From Desulfobacteraceae bacterium (lineage in GTDB: Bacteria > Desulfobacterota > Desulfobacteria > Desulfobacterales > Desulfolunaceae): a stretch of DNA of 64,000 nt. The notes beneath the pieces are model-generated. The model saw only the letters and a program-made list of their open reading frames with translations. It was not told the DNA's origin and did not search any database. The DNA lies in contig JABXKT010000003.1 in the NCBI GenBank assembly GCA_013619155.1, positions 33,469-97,468 of the forward strand. Direction: 5' to 3'. This document shows positions 36,856 through 45,737 of this stretch, piece after piece (positions within the stretch are counted from its first letter, which is position 1; each line of letters begins with the position of its first letter). Both the position numbers and the translations under genes were made by a program.

Positions 36856-37614
36856 ATGGCACAGATTATCTGCATAGCAAACCAGAAAGGTGGTGTAGGT
36901 AAAACCACCACGTCAATCAACCTATCAGCCGCCCTGGCCCAGATCGGAAAAAATACGCTACTGATAGACTGCGACCCCCAGGCCAATGCCACGACCGGCA
37001 TGGGAATCGACAAATCGACCCTTCGACAGAGTCTCTACCATGGCCTCATCGGTGAGGTGCATCCAAAAGATTTGATCCATACCACGGCGATCCCGAGGCT
37101 CTCCATCATCCCCTCCCGGGTTGAACTCATCGGTTTTGAGGTCGAAATGATGGCCCATGAAAGCCGAGAGACGATAATGCGAGAGTTTATCGGAGGCATC
37201 GGGGACAGCTACGACTACATCATCATCGACTGTCCCCCATCCTTAAGCCTTCTCACCCTAAACGCCATGACATCGGCCGACGCCCTTTTAGTCCCCTTAC
37301 AAACCGAATTTTACGCCCTGGAAGGGCTGAGCCAGCTCATGGATACGGTCAACCGGATAAAAACCAGTCTAAACCCGCCTCTTCACATCGGCGGTATCCT
37401 GCTCACCATGTTTGACCGCCGAACCAACCTCTCCTTCCAGGTGGCCGATGAGGCGGAAAAACATTTTAAAGAGCTGATCTTCACCACCTATATCCCCCGA
37501 AGCGTTCGCCTCTCCGAGGCCCCCAGCTATGGAGAACCCATCTTTATGTATGCCCCCTCCTCCGTGGGTGCCAAAAGCTATCTCTCCCTGGCCGAGGAGG
37601 TCATTACAAGGTGA
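36856..37614 (+). CDS. parA: chromosome-partitioning ATPase ParA
   Basis: Walker-type ATPase that moves ParB-parS complexes on the nucleoid. The deviant Walker A is IANQKGGVGKTTTSINLS and the switch region is LLIDCDPQANATTGMG. The dimer and Walker B-like parts are IIIDCPPSLSLLTLNAM and GGILLTMFDRRTNL. About 252 residues. The ATG at 36856 fits the family start; TTG 36820 and ATG 36838 upstream are less likely. No good Shine-Dalgarno is seen at any of them. parB follows after 86 bases. No parS site (TGTTCCACGTGGAACA type) was found nearby. Confidence 0.96.
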   Translation: MAQIICIANQKGGVGKTTTSINLSAALAQIGKNTLLIDCDPQANATTGMGIDKSTLRQSLYHGLIGEVHPKDLIHTTAIPRLSIIPSRVELIGFEVEMMAHESRETIMREFIGGIGDSYDYIIIDCPPSLSLLTLNAMTSADALLVPLQTEFYALEGLSQLMDTVNRIKTSLNPPLHIGGILLTMFDRRTNLSFQVADEAEKHFKELIFTTYIPRSVRLSEAPSYGEPIFMYAPSSVGAKSYLSLAEEVITR

Positions 37615-37700
37615 TGGCCGTTTTTTAGGATCCCTGGCCCGCGCCCCCTTTCACTGCCCGACCGATACCCACACCCAACAAAAAATGGTAAGCATCCATC

Positions 37701-38585
37701 ATGACAACACCCGCCCGATCACGAAAAAAAAAAGGGCTGGGACGGGGCCTCTCTGCCTTGATTCCAGATAGCCGTGCGAACGTAGCGGCCACGGTGCCCC
37801 GCGAATTTATTCGATGCGAGATCCATCGCATCACCCCCAACCGCTACCAGCCTCGCCACACCTTCGCCGATGCCGAACTCTCAGACCTGGCCAGCTCCAT
37901 CGCCGAACAGGGCATCATTCAGCCCTTGCTGGTACGCCCCATAGAGGCCGGTGCCTTCGAACTGGTGGCCGGGGAGAGGCGCCTACGCGCGGCAAAGATG
38001 GTGGGACTCGAGACGGTCCCCGTCCTCATCCGTGAGATCTCCGATACCCAGCTCCTCGAGCTCTCCATCGTGGAGAATATCCAGCGGGAGAACTTAAATC
38101 CCATGGAGGAGGCCGATGCCTACCATCGGCTCATGGAACTCTTTGGGCTCACCCAGGAGGAGACCGCCGCCAAGGTCGGAAAAAGCCGTCCCACCGTGGC
38201 CAATTTTCTGCGTCTGCGAAACCTCCCCCCGGAAATTAAGATCTCTATTCGAGAAGGCCGCCTCACCATGGGGCATGCACGGGCCCTTCTCGGCGCGGAG
38301 ACCACCCGCATCCAGACAGATGCATTTCGCACCCTCATGGACGCAGGGCTCTCCGTCAGACAGACCGAAGCCCTGGTGCGGCGCTTAAATGCCAGCGTCC
38401 CCAAAAAAGATCCGAAAACGCCGTCTGAGTACCAGCTCCAGCTCGATACCATATCCGAGCGCCTCACCCTTCGGCTGGGCTCTAAGGTCCAGATCAAAAA
38501 ACGGGGAAAAAAAGGCTCACTTGAAATTGAATTTTATGGGGACGAGGATTTCAATCGCCTCCTCTCCCTTCTGGAACCTGTATAA
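37701..38585 (+). CDS. parB: chromosome-partitioning protein ParB
   Basis: CTP-dependent parS clamp and partner of ParA. N-terminal KKKGLGRGLSALI is the ParA-stimulating start. The NTP-binding domain has NRYQPRHTFADAEL and LELVAGERRLRAAKM-like FELVAGERRLRAAK, then IVENIQRENLNPMEEADAY; the HTH is VGKSRPTVANFLRLRNLP. A C-terminal dimer domain ends the 294 residues. Its stop abuts the next gene exactly (TAA then ATG), so the two are coupled. Confidence 0.97.
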   Translation: MTTPARSRKKKGLGRGLSALIPDSRANVAATVPREFIRCEIHRITPNRYQPRHTFADAELSDLASSIAEQGIIQPLLVRPIEAGAFELVAGERRLRAAKMVGLETVPVLIREISDTQLLELSIVENIQRENLNPMEEADAYHRLMELFGLTQEETAAKVGKSRPTVANFLRLRNLPPEIKISIREGRLTMGHARALLGAETTRIQTDAFRTLMDAGLSVRQTEALVRRLNASVPKKDPKTPSEYQLQLDTISERLTLRLGSKVQIKKRGKKGSLEIEFYGDEDFNRLLSLLEPV

Positions 38586-40319
38586 ATGAAGATTATCATC
38601 GCAAAAACCGCCGGATTCTGCATGGGCGTTAGACGGGCTGTGGATACAGTCTTGGACGCCTCCAACAACCAGAAAAGCCCCATCTGTACCTATGGACCCC
38701 TCATTCACAACCCCCAGGTCCTGGATCTCCTGAAGAAAAAGGGAATCCCCGCCATCAAAGACATTCCCGAACAGGGAGAGGGCACAGTGGTCATCCGCGC
38801 CCACGGAGTCCCCCCGGAGGCGAAAATCGCCTTAAAGGAGGCGGGCTTCTCCGTCATCGACTCGACCTGCCCACGGGTCATCAAAGTCCAGCGCATCATT
38901 CATCGCTACGCAAAGAAAGGTCACCACATCATCATCGTCGGTGACCGGGACCACCCGGAGGTGATCGGACTCAACGGCTACGCCTACGGTCTCGGCCACG
39001 TAGTGGAGACCTTAGAGGAGGTCAAAGCCCTCCCCTCTTTTGAAAATGCCATCATCGTGGCCCAGACCACCCAGAGCGTCCCCTTCTACAACGAAGTCAA
39101 GGCGTGGATCACCCACACCTACGCCCACTACCTCACCTTTGACACCATCTGCGACTCCACGGAGAAGAGGCAGGCCGATATCCTGGCCATCGCCCAAACG
39201 GTAGATGCCGTGGTGGTGGTGGGGGGGAAGAACAGCGGAAATACACAACGGCTGGCCGAATTAACCGAAAAATCCGGCAAGCTCACCTTCCATATCGAAG
39301 ATATCGACGAGCTGGATATCTCCCAACTTAAAGGCCTCAATTCCGTGGCCATCACCGCCGGAGCCTCAACGCCCAACTGGATTATCAACAAGGTCTTTCG
39401 TGCCATCGAAAGTGGCACGGCCAGCGAAAAAAGCCTCTTTGGCATCCCCGTATCGACCCTTAAAATGGGCCTATTACGAAGTAACGTCTACCTCGCCCTG
39501 GGCGCCGCCTCCCTCTCCTACGCCTGTTCGGTGCTTCAAGGGGTGCAAGACTGGCTGATCCCCACCGCCGTGGCCATGCTCTACGTACTATCCATGCACA
39601 TCTTCAACCACCTCACCGCCATCTCATCGGACCGGTACAACGACCCGGAACGGGCCTTTTTTTACGACCGCAATAAGTGGCCTCTGGCCGCCGGAGCCTT
39701 CATCGCCGGGGGCATCGGCCTACTCCTCGCTTACAGCCAGGGGCTCTTCCCCTTTCTCATGCTTCTGGCCATGAGCCTTGCCGGCCTCTCCTACAACGCT
39801 CCCCTCATCCCCAACCGTTTTTTTAAGGGCAGGTACCGTTGCCTGCGGGATATCCCCGGCTCAAAAACCATCCTCATCACCGTGGCATGGGGAGTCGTCA
39901 CCGCACTTCTACCGGCCCTGACCAGCCCCGAAGGTTTCTCCCTCTCCACCCTACCCGCCCTCATTCTGGCCGCTGGCATCGTCTTTTCCCGAACGGTCTT
40001 CTTCGATATTCTCGACATGCAAGGGGACCGCATCGTGGGACAAGAGACCTTCCCCATTATACTGGGGGATAAAAAAACGGTGCGGAGCTTAAAGAACCTC
40101 CTCATCACCCTGGCTCTCATGCTCCCCATCTTCAGCGCCTTGGGTATCTTCAGCCCCCTTGGCTTCATTCTCTGGATCTGCCCCCTCATGATGTACGCCC
40201 TGTACATCGCCTACCAGAAATCCTTCGTCCTGGCAGGGGTACAACTCGAATTCCTCATCGAAAGCCACCTCCTCCTCTCCGGTATCCTCGCCCTCATCTG
40301 GAGCCTCTTTTTCGTATAG
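38586..40319 (+). CDS. ispH: IspH-UbiA fusion: HMBPP reductase plus UbiA-type prenyltransferase
   Basis: 577 residues with two fused enzymes. Residues 1-285 are IspH: AKTAGFCMGVRRAVDT gives the first cluster Cys, then RAHGVPPEAKIAL, IDSTCPRVIKVQRI (second Cys) and ICDSTEKRQAD (third Cys), TAGASTPNWIINKV. This yields IPP and DMAPP with a 4Fe-4S cluster. From 290 to 577 come about eight membrane helices of the UbiA family: HIFNHLTAISSDRYNDPERAF is the first Asp-rich motif and FFDILDMQGDRIVGQETFP the second. The whole would be membrane-anchored. It directly abuts parB, so it is probably translated from the same mRNA. Prenyl acceptor not known. Confidence 0.94.
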   Translation: MKIIIAKTAGFCMGVRRAVDTVLDASNNQKSPICTYGPLIHNPQVLDLLKKKGIPAIKDIPEQGEGTVVIRAHGVPPEAKIALKEAGFSVIDSTCPRVIKVQRIIHRYAKKGHHIIIVGDRDHPEVIGLNGYAYGLGHVVETLEEVKALPSFENAIIVAQTTQSVPFYNEVKAWITHTYAHYLTFDTICDSTEKRQADILAIAQTVDAVVVVGGKNSGNTQRLAELTEKSGKLTFHIEDIDELDISQLKGLNSVAITAGASTPNWIINKVFRAIESGTASEKSLFGIPVSTLKMGLLRSNVYLALGAASLSYACSVLQGVQDWLIPTAVAMLYVLSMHIFNHLTAISSDRYNDPERAFFYDRNKWPLAAGAFIAGGIGLLLAYSQGLFPFLMLLAMSLAGLSYNAPLIPNRFFKGRYRCLRDIPGSKTILITVAWGVVTALLPALTSPEGFSLSTLPALILAAGIVFSRTVFFDILDMQGDRIVGQETFPIILGDKKTVRSLKNLLITLALMLPIFSALGIFSPLGFILWICPLMMYALYIAYQKSFVLAGVQLEFLIESHLLLSGILALIWSLFFV

Positions 40320-40366
40320 AACAGGCCAGTAGCGGCCAGGGGACAGCCCGCTACCTCATAATAAAA

Positions 40367-40404
40367 GGGGCCACCGACGATCCGTCAGGATCAGCGGTGG
40401 CCCC
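40367..40404. terminator. convergent terminator between ispH-ubiA and lysE
   Basis: GGGGCCACCG pairs with CGGTGGCCCC, with an inner GATCC/GGATC stem in the loop. Symmetric, so it can serve both convergent genes. No U-run. Confidence 0.8.
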
Positions 40405-40441
40405 GTGCACATCCGGCCAAAGAACGCTTGCAACTTTTAGG

Positions 40442-41053
40442 TCATAAGGTGAAGACGCGAAGAGCCAAAAGTAATAAAATGGTTCCGGTGACCCGATCGA
40501 AGAGGAGGGAGTGATGCCTCAGCCAATCCAGGGTACCCCTACGGGACAGGAGAGTGGCCACCAGGCAGTACCAGCCCCCATCGATCACGGTGGCCGTCAG
40601 CACCATCACGAGACTGACCGTCCAGGGCATGTCAGGAGAGACGAACTGGCTGAATAGGGCCAGAAAAAAGATCATTAATTTGGGATTCAAAAGAGACGTC
40701 ATCAACCCATCCCGCGCGGCCATGGCAAGCCCAACACGGCCCCCACCGGTACTCTCTCCGTCGGACGACCCGCCGCAGCAAAGGGCCTGTATCCCCAACC
40801 ATGCCAAATAGGTGCCTCCCGCCCAGACAACCCCTTTTTGCAAGGCGGGTTCGAGGGCAAAAAGCGCCGCCAGCCCCGAGACGGTTAGCGCCGCATAAAA
40901 ACCAACCCCCAGGCAGTGGGCGAGCCCCGTGACCATCCCGCTCGTGCGGGACCCTCGAACAGTATGCCGCATGACAACGGCTAAGCTTGGACCGGGGGAT
41001 ACGGCACCGAGCAGACAGATACCGGCCACCGAAAGCCAGGATATAAAATTCAA
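40442..41053 (-). CDS. LysE/RhtB family amino-acid exporter
   Basis: 203-residue inner-membrane exporter with six predicted helices. The pattern LLGAVSPGPSLAVVMRHTVRG in the first third is the family signature, and NPKLMIFFLALFSQFV the second. Substrate (Lys, Thr, homoserine lactone or other) not clear. Start TTG with AGGAGGTG ten bases upstream. The LysR gene lies 278 bases upstream with a terminator between, so LysR may regulate it from a separate transcript. Confidence 0.88.
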   Translation of the reverse strand: MNFISWLSVAGICLLGAVSPGPSLAVVMRHTVRGSRTSGMVTGLAHCLGVGFYAALTVSGLAALFALEPALQKGVVWAGGTYLAWLGIQALCCGGSSDGESTGGGRVGLAMAARDGLMTSLLNPKLMIFFLALFSQFVSPDMPWTVSLVMVLTATVIDGGWYCLVATLLSRRGTLDWLRHHSLLFDRVTGTILLLLALRVFTL

Positions 41054-41170
41054 ATAGACACCTCCTAATGATAAATTAAGGGGGCCCTGCCCCGCAATCG
41101 GAGAGAGTCACCGCCATTTCCTAAAACCGCGCCTCATGGAACGAAGGCCGGCGACATACAAAGGGCCGTC

Positions 41171-41217
41171 AAAAAAAACCATACGCCCCGGAAACGTTTA
41201 TATCCCCGGCGTATGGT
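41171..41217 (-). terminator. rho-independent terminator after the LysR gene
   Basis: On the minus strand ACCATACGCC pairs with GGCGTATGGT, then a run of eight T. It lies between lysR (ends 41332) and lysE (starts 41053). Confidence 0.88.
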
Positions 41218-41331
41218 ATAAGAAAAATTGATTTATTGAATGCCTTGCATGATTTTGAATCATACCGTAGGGCGCCAGTATCCCAGGATGCCCTTTTTTC
41301 TTTCAACTATGGGACACGGACGACGCCCCTT

Positions 41332-42255
41332 TTAGACAGCAGAACATGCGCCGGGAGAGTACATGGAGTCGATCAACGGGGATATGATCTGTTCCCTCAT
41401 CCACCGATGTGCGGAATCGTTGTGGTGAATGGCGTGCCACAAGAGATAATACTGTTCCTTGGGAACGGCCATGGGCAAGGCGGCATAGGTAATGGGGAAA
41501 TGCCGTCGGGCATTGACGGCGATGTGCAGCGGAATGGTCAGGAGCATACGGCTCCGGGTCAGGATACTGAAGGCCGAGGAAAAAAAAGGGACCGTAACGG
41601 CTACGTCCCGCCGGTGTCCATCTTTTTCAAGACAACGGTCCAGAAATGAGTCCTTATCCCCTCCACCGGTAACGCGAATATGGGGATACGCCAGCAGGCC
41701 CTCAAGGGTCAATTCGCCTCCGGCCAGGGGATGATCTCCGGCCATGGCGCATACGGGATAATCGCTCCCCATGTGCGTCCCATAAAGATTTTCCGGCGGA
41801 TCTGAAACCAGGGTGGCGACGATATCCACGGGAAGGGTCCCCAGGTTCTCCAACATGTGTGGCTCCATCATGCGATAATGCAAGCGTACACCGGGGGCCG
41901 CCCGCCTGATAGAGTCCACGATATCGGGGAATATATACTGTGCCACATAATCGGAAGATGCGATGACGAACGAACGGCTGCATTCAAAAGGGTCGAAGCG
42001 CTCCTCGCTAAAAATCGCCTCGATATCTCCCATGAGCACCTGCAACTTCGGCAGAATCTGCCGTGCACGGTCCGTCAAAAGATAACAGGAGCCCTCCCTT
42101 ACAAGGAGAGGATCGCCTAAATGTGTTCTCAGAAGGGCCAGGTTACGACTCATGGCGGATTGGGTAAGATTCACCAAAGCAGCCGCACGGGTCACGTTGG
42201 CACAGGTCAACAGTACATAAAGAGACCGAAGCAGGTTCAAATTGAGTTGGTTCAT
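41332..42255 (-). CDS. LysR-type transcriptional regulator
   Basis: Winged-helix activator of 307 residues. The HTH is NVTRAAALVNLTQSAMSRNL, followed by the linker helix RTHLGDPLLVREG. The periplasmic-binding-like effector domain (95-305) begins SFVIASSDYVAQYIFPDIV and belongs to the NodD/nitro-aromatic-type group by the phrase LPVDIVATLVSDPP. The ATG at 42255 has AGGAAGG five bases before; two further in-frame starts upstream are less likely. Target probably the downstream lysE, inferred only from place. Confidence 0.9.
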   Translation of the reverse strand: MNQLNLNLLRSLYVLLTCANVTRAAALVNLTQSAMSRNLALLRTHLGDPLLVREGSCYLLTDRARQILPKLQVLMGDIEAIFSEERFDPFECSRSFVIASSDYVAQYIFPDIVDSIRRAAPGVRLHYRMMEPHMLENLGTLPVDIVATLVSDPPENLYGTHMGSDYPVCAMAGDHPLAGGELTLEGLLAYPHIRVTGGGDKDSFLDRCLEKDGHRRDVAVTVPFFSSAFSILTRSRMLLTIPLHIAVNARRHFPITYAALPMAVPKEQYYLLWHAIHHNDSAHRWMREQIISPLIDSMYSPGACSAV

Positions 42256-42420
42256 AATGCCTTCCTGTGTGCCCATTAACACCCGACGAACCGGTCGAAA
42301 AACGGACTGCGGACTATGGACATCACAGCCCCCCTCTTTCATCCCCACGACAAGCCGGCCACTTAAGCGTGAAGCGGAAGAGCCAGACCACGACCCAGGA
42401 AGACCGAGAGTATTGACGAG

Positions 42421-42449
42421 CCAGGGGATCCATGGGATTTAGCCCCTGG
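42421..42449 (-). terminator. hairpin at the end of the phosphopantetheinyl transferase gene
   Basis: CCAGGGG and CCCCTGG pair around 15 bases, overlapping the stop codon of the gene. It resembles the third hairpin of R1 and may be a remnant of it. Confidence 0.45.
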
Positions 42450-43170
42450 TTTGCCAGACCACGCTGAGTCGGTACCCCTCATGAAAATCGGGGGTATCCC
42501 AGGCAATGCCCGGCACAAGCGCCCCATTATGACAAATTCCGCAATCAAGAATCTCCACTCGCTTTAAACTCTCGTGAAACCCCTTGGCGATATACTTCAG
42601 ATACGCCTCCTTGAGGGTCCATCGACGGTACCACTGACCATCGGTGGCCCCTTCCAACTCGGCGATCTCTTGGGGGGTAAAGGCGACACGGGCGAGAGTG
42701 GGCATGCGCCCCGCCTCCACCCGCTCGATATCCACCGCCACACGCCCCTCATTTCGCAGGGAGATCACCGCCACGGCATGATCGCCTGAGTGGCTAATGG
42801 AGATGGGGTGCCCCGTATAATCGGCCAGAAAAGGAGCCCCCTCGGGTTCGGTATCCACCAAAATCTCCCGGGGTGGCACGCCCAGGAGTTCTGCCGTGGC
42901 GGCCTTGACGGCCAGTCTGCCGCAGAGCCACTCCGCCTGTTTTTTCAACACACGAAATTCACAGGCCCGCTCCCGTTCTCCCCTCACAAAGAGGGCATCG
43001 AGACCGGGAATTATCATAAGATCCACCCCGGGAACCCCTCGCCAGCCCGTGGATACCTGGGGAAAAAAGGCCCTCATAAAGGCGGCAATATCGACATCGG
43101 CCAAAATCATCTCCCCGCAAAGCCGGGAGATGCGCACCAGAGAATTCATGCTGGGGGTCTCATCACACAT
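42439..43170 (-). CDS. 4'-phosphopantetheinyl transferase (Sfp/EntD type)
   Basis: Transfers phosphopantetheine from CoA to carrier proteins. Motifs: ISHSGDHAVAVI, VAVDIERVEAGRMP (magnesium D and E) and the signature WTLKEAYLKYIAKGFHESLK. 243 residues is Sfp size, larger than AcpS (about 120). AGGATGAAACG before the ATG fixes the start at 43170. No polyketide or peptide synthase gene is near, so its carrier protein is not identified. Confidence 0.92.
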   Translation of the reverse strand: MCDETPSMNSLVRISRLCGEMILADVDIAAFMRAFFPQVSTGWRGVPGVDLMIIPGLDALFVRGERERACEFRVLKKQAEWLCGRLAVKAATAELLGVPPREILVDTEPEGAPFLADYTGHPISISHSGDHAVAVISLRNEGRVAVDIERVEAGRMPTLARVAFTPQEIAELEGATDGQWYRRWTLKEAYLKYIAKGFHESLKRVEILDCGICHNGALVPGIAWDTPDFHEGYRLSVVWQTRG

Positions 43171-43816
43171 CGTTTCATCCTATTTAAATAATATCTAAAT
43201 TCAACATCAAAGGCTCTCTTGCAGCCCCCTCATTTGATCATGAAAACATGGTGTCATGTTTCCCTGGAGGTGTCAAAAGCTCCCGGCCACAACGAGCCGG
43301 CCCATTCTGAAAAATCGCTAAAAAGGCGAACAAAAGACGATATAGAGCCACCCTTTCCATTCCCTGTACGAGAACATTCCATAGACAATGACCATCTTAC
43401 GATAACCATACCCCGCCCCGAGTCTTCTCCCGTGCCCCAGGGGACGCCTCCTCATCCGCATCCCAATTCCTACAATCAAACAAAAGACTTAGGCGATGTT
43501 CATCGGATAATTATCTCATTTGGCCCCCATCATAAAAGGCGCATTCCCTTTAAAAAAATGACTTACCAAGGCATTGGTACCACTATTTGACAGGCAAAGA
43601 ACAATATTCTATAATCACTCGTTCGATGTTTCAGGAAATAAAAAATAACTCAAAAGGGCCCGGCACCTACCCCGCAAAAAAGAGATCCAATTCTTCCACA
43701 GCAGAGGTATGGACAACGGCCAGCTGCATTCTGCAGGGCCCTTCGGCTCCTCACACGCACTCACGACGCGAATCACTCATATTGATGGCCATATATCTTG
43801 ACCGGGGGACAACATC
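43171..43816. other. divergent intergenic region upstream of dapL
   Basis: 646 bases without a credible gene. It holds a perfect-consensus sigma70 promoter (43587-43615) and about 195 bases of dapL leader. A small frame overlapping the promoter is not protein-like. Confidence 0.55.
43587..43615 (+). promoter_or_regulatory. consensus sigma70 promoter of dapL
   Basis: Exact TTGACA, a 17-base spacer, exact TATAAT. Start of transcription about 43622, giving a 195-base leader before the dapL ATG. In that leader CTGCATTCTGCAG forms a small hairpin. Confidence 0.82.
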
Positions 43817-45040
43817 ATGATCCGAATAAACGAAAACTACACGAAGCTAAAAGCATCTTATCTCTTCTCAGATATTGCCAAGCGCGTCACCGCCTTCCAG
43901 GAGGCCAATCCCGAGATGGATGTCATCAAACTCGGCATCGGTGATGTCACCCGGGCCCTTCCCCAGGCATGCGTCGACGCCTTTCATAAAGCCGTCGACG
44001 ACATGGCCGATGAGGCCAATTTTCACGGATACGGTCCCGAGCAGGGGTATGCCTTCCTCCGTGAAGCCATTGCCGAAAACGATTTCCAGAGCCGAGGGGC
44101 CGATATCGCCCCCGACGAAATTTTCGTCAGCGATGGGGCCAAATGTGACACCGGCAATATTCAAGAGATCTTTGCAGGAGATGCCCGGATCGCCATCCCC
44201 GACCCAGTCTACCCGGTTTACTTAGACACCAACGTCATGGCCGGTCGCACCGGAGAAAGCGTGGATGGTCGCTATGAGGGGGTTGTCTACCTCGACTGCA
44301 AAGAGGAAAACGGCTTTATCCCCGGACTCCCCGACACGCCCGTGGACCTCATCTACCTCTGCTTCCCCAACAACCCCACCGGCACCACCATCACCCGAGA
44401 GCAGCTCAAGGCCTGGGTGGACTACGCCCGAGAGAATCGCGCCATCATCCTCTTCGATGCCGCTTACGAAGCCTTTGTCACCGATGAGAACCTTCCCCGC
44501 TCCATCTATGAAGTGGAAGGAGCCAAAGAGGTAGCCATCGAGTTCCGCAGCTTCTCCAAGACGGCAGGCTTTACCGGCACCCGATGTGCCTTTACCGTGG
44601 TGCCCAAAGAGCTCATGGCCTGGGATTCGGAAGGGAACGCCCACTCTGTCCACGCCCTGTGGAATCGCCGTCACTGCACCAAGTTCAATGGGGTCTCCTA
44701 CCCGGTTCAAAAGGCGGCTGAGGCTGTCTACTCTGCCGAGGGAAAGGCCCAGGTCAAAGAGCTGGTGGCCTATTACCTTAAAAATGCGGCCATCATCCGA
44801 AGAGAGATAGCCGACTTAGGGTACGACCTGGTGGGCGGCGACAACTCCCCCTACATCTGGATCAACGGGAAAAGCGACTCCTGGGAGTTCTTCGATCTCC
44901 TCCTCAACAAGGCCGGCGTGGTCTGCACCCCCGGTGCCGGTTTCGGCTCCTGCGGCGACGGATTTATCCGCATCAGTGCCTTTAACAGCCTCGAGAATGT
45001 GGAAAAAGCCATGGCTCGCATCCGAGATGCACTGAAATAA
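43817..45040 (+). CDS. dapL: LL-diaminopimelate aminotransferase
   Basis: PLP enzyme converting tetrahydrodipicolinate and glutamate to LL-diaminopimelate in one step, for lysine and peptidoglycan. N-terminal [20 protein letters not shown] is typical of DapL. The cofactor lysine is in [42 protein letters not shown] and [16 protein letters not shown] are further hallmarks. 407 residues (family about 410). GGGGGA precedes the ATG. Very strong promoter. Confidence 0.97.
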   Translation: MIRINENYTKLKASYLFSDIAKRVTAFQEANPEMDVIKLGIGDVTRALPQACVDAFHKAVDDMADEANFHGYGPEQGYAFLREAIAENDFQSRGADIAPDEIFVSDGAKCDTGNIQEIFAGDARIAIPDPVYPVYLDTNVMAGRTGESVDGRYEGVVYLDCKEENGFIPGLPDTPVDLIYLCFPNNPTGTTITREQLKAWVDYARENRAIILFDAAYEAFVTDENLPRSIYEVEGAKEVAIEFRSFSKTAGFTGTRCAFTVVPKELMAWDSEGNAHSVHALWNRRHCTKFNGVSYPVQKAAEAVYSAEGKAQVKELVAYYLKNAAIIRREIADLGYDLVGGDNSPYIWINGKSDSWEFFDLLLNKAGVVCTPGAGFGSCGDGFIRISAFNSLENVEKAMARIRDALK

Positions 45041-45047
45041 GCCCTTT

Positions 45048-45078
45048 GGCCCCGTTCCCTTTAGCGGGATACGGGGCC
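45048..45078 (+). terminator. hairpin after dapL
   Basis: GGCCCCGT and ACGGGGCC pair with an inner TCCC/GGGA stem, seven bases after the dapL stop. No U-run. Confidence 0.6.
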
Positions 45079-45481
45079 CTAAGGGCCCGACCATGCCGTA
45101 CACAAAATAGATACCCCCTTATCACACCGAAAAAAGAGACCGGTCGCCCATACAAGAGATCCAAGGCGCCACGGGTCCCATAAAAAACGATACACCTTGA
45201 GTATCGACTCATCGCCCCAGCCATAGCCTAAGCGGCCGGCACACCCAACGGCGATATTTTTTTTAACGCCACGCCCTTGAGAATAAGGGGCGCAGACGCA
45301 CCTCAGACGACACCAAAAAGAGACCCCATATACCATCGCCACTGGTATATTAATGTGTGGCAACCATACGCCAGCCCATCTAAAAAAAAATGCCCCGGCA
45401 GATGCCTTAAACGAAAAAAGGCCCCCCGAAGCGGCACCGAATCGTTACCGATAGAAAAGAGCCTTCTGTTCGGCAAAAAGA

Positions 45482-45515
45482 GCCTCCGGCGGCCAGGGAC
45501 AGGGCCAACCGAGGC
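45482..45515. repeat. minimal R1 remnant (copy J): the two outer arms only
   Basis: GCCTCCGGCGGCC and GGCCAACCGAGGC, the two arm types of R1, face each other with only eight bases between. All three internal hairpins are gone, as in a MITE that has lost its body. Confidence 0.7.
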
Positions 45516-45737
45516 AAACTCTCGCCACAATACCTCCGGCTACGAGGATGGCGAAGCCACTTCGGCAAAGACACCATTGCTATATCGGCCCGGTATAAGA
45601 CCCCAGGGCGCCCTGATCTATTTACGGACAACCCGAGCCAACCACTCTCCATCGAGGGTAAAACCACAGTTGACGACGCCCCTCGAAGAGAACGGATAAA
45701 CAAGGCGTTCCCGAAACCACAAAAAAAGGAGTGTGAC

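Larger units (their letters stand above)
45041..45737. other. intergenic region between dapL and the TAXI binding-protein gene
   Basis: 697 bases without a credible gene. GGCCCCGT/ACGGGGCC (45048-45078) forms a hairpin just after dapL. An R1 remnant (copy J) lies at 45482-45515. The remainder shows reading frames rich in Arg, Pro and Thr with no ribosome site. Confidence 0.55.

Noticed and set aside
36631..38600. parS sites around parAB
   Set aside because: I looked for TGTTCCACGTGGAACA-like and TGTTTCACGTGAAACA-like 16-mers near parA and parB and found none; partial CACGTG words elsewhere (for example 29891) do not extend to a parS match.
42421..42449. Possible solo hairpin 3 of R1 at the end of the phosphopantetheinyl transferase gene
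   Set aside because: The CCAGGGG/CCCCTGG stem is similar, but neither the arms nor the other hairpins are present, so it is kept as a plain hairpin.
43219..43590. 123-codon plus-strand frame upstream of dapL
   Set aside because: Pro/His-rich, no ribosome site, no family; it ends at the consensus promoter of dapL.
45277..45699. 140-codon plus-strand frame between dapL and the TAXI gene
   Set aside because: Runs through the R1 remnant, is rich in Arg, Pro and Thr, and lacks a start signal.
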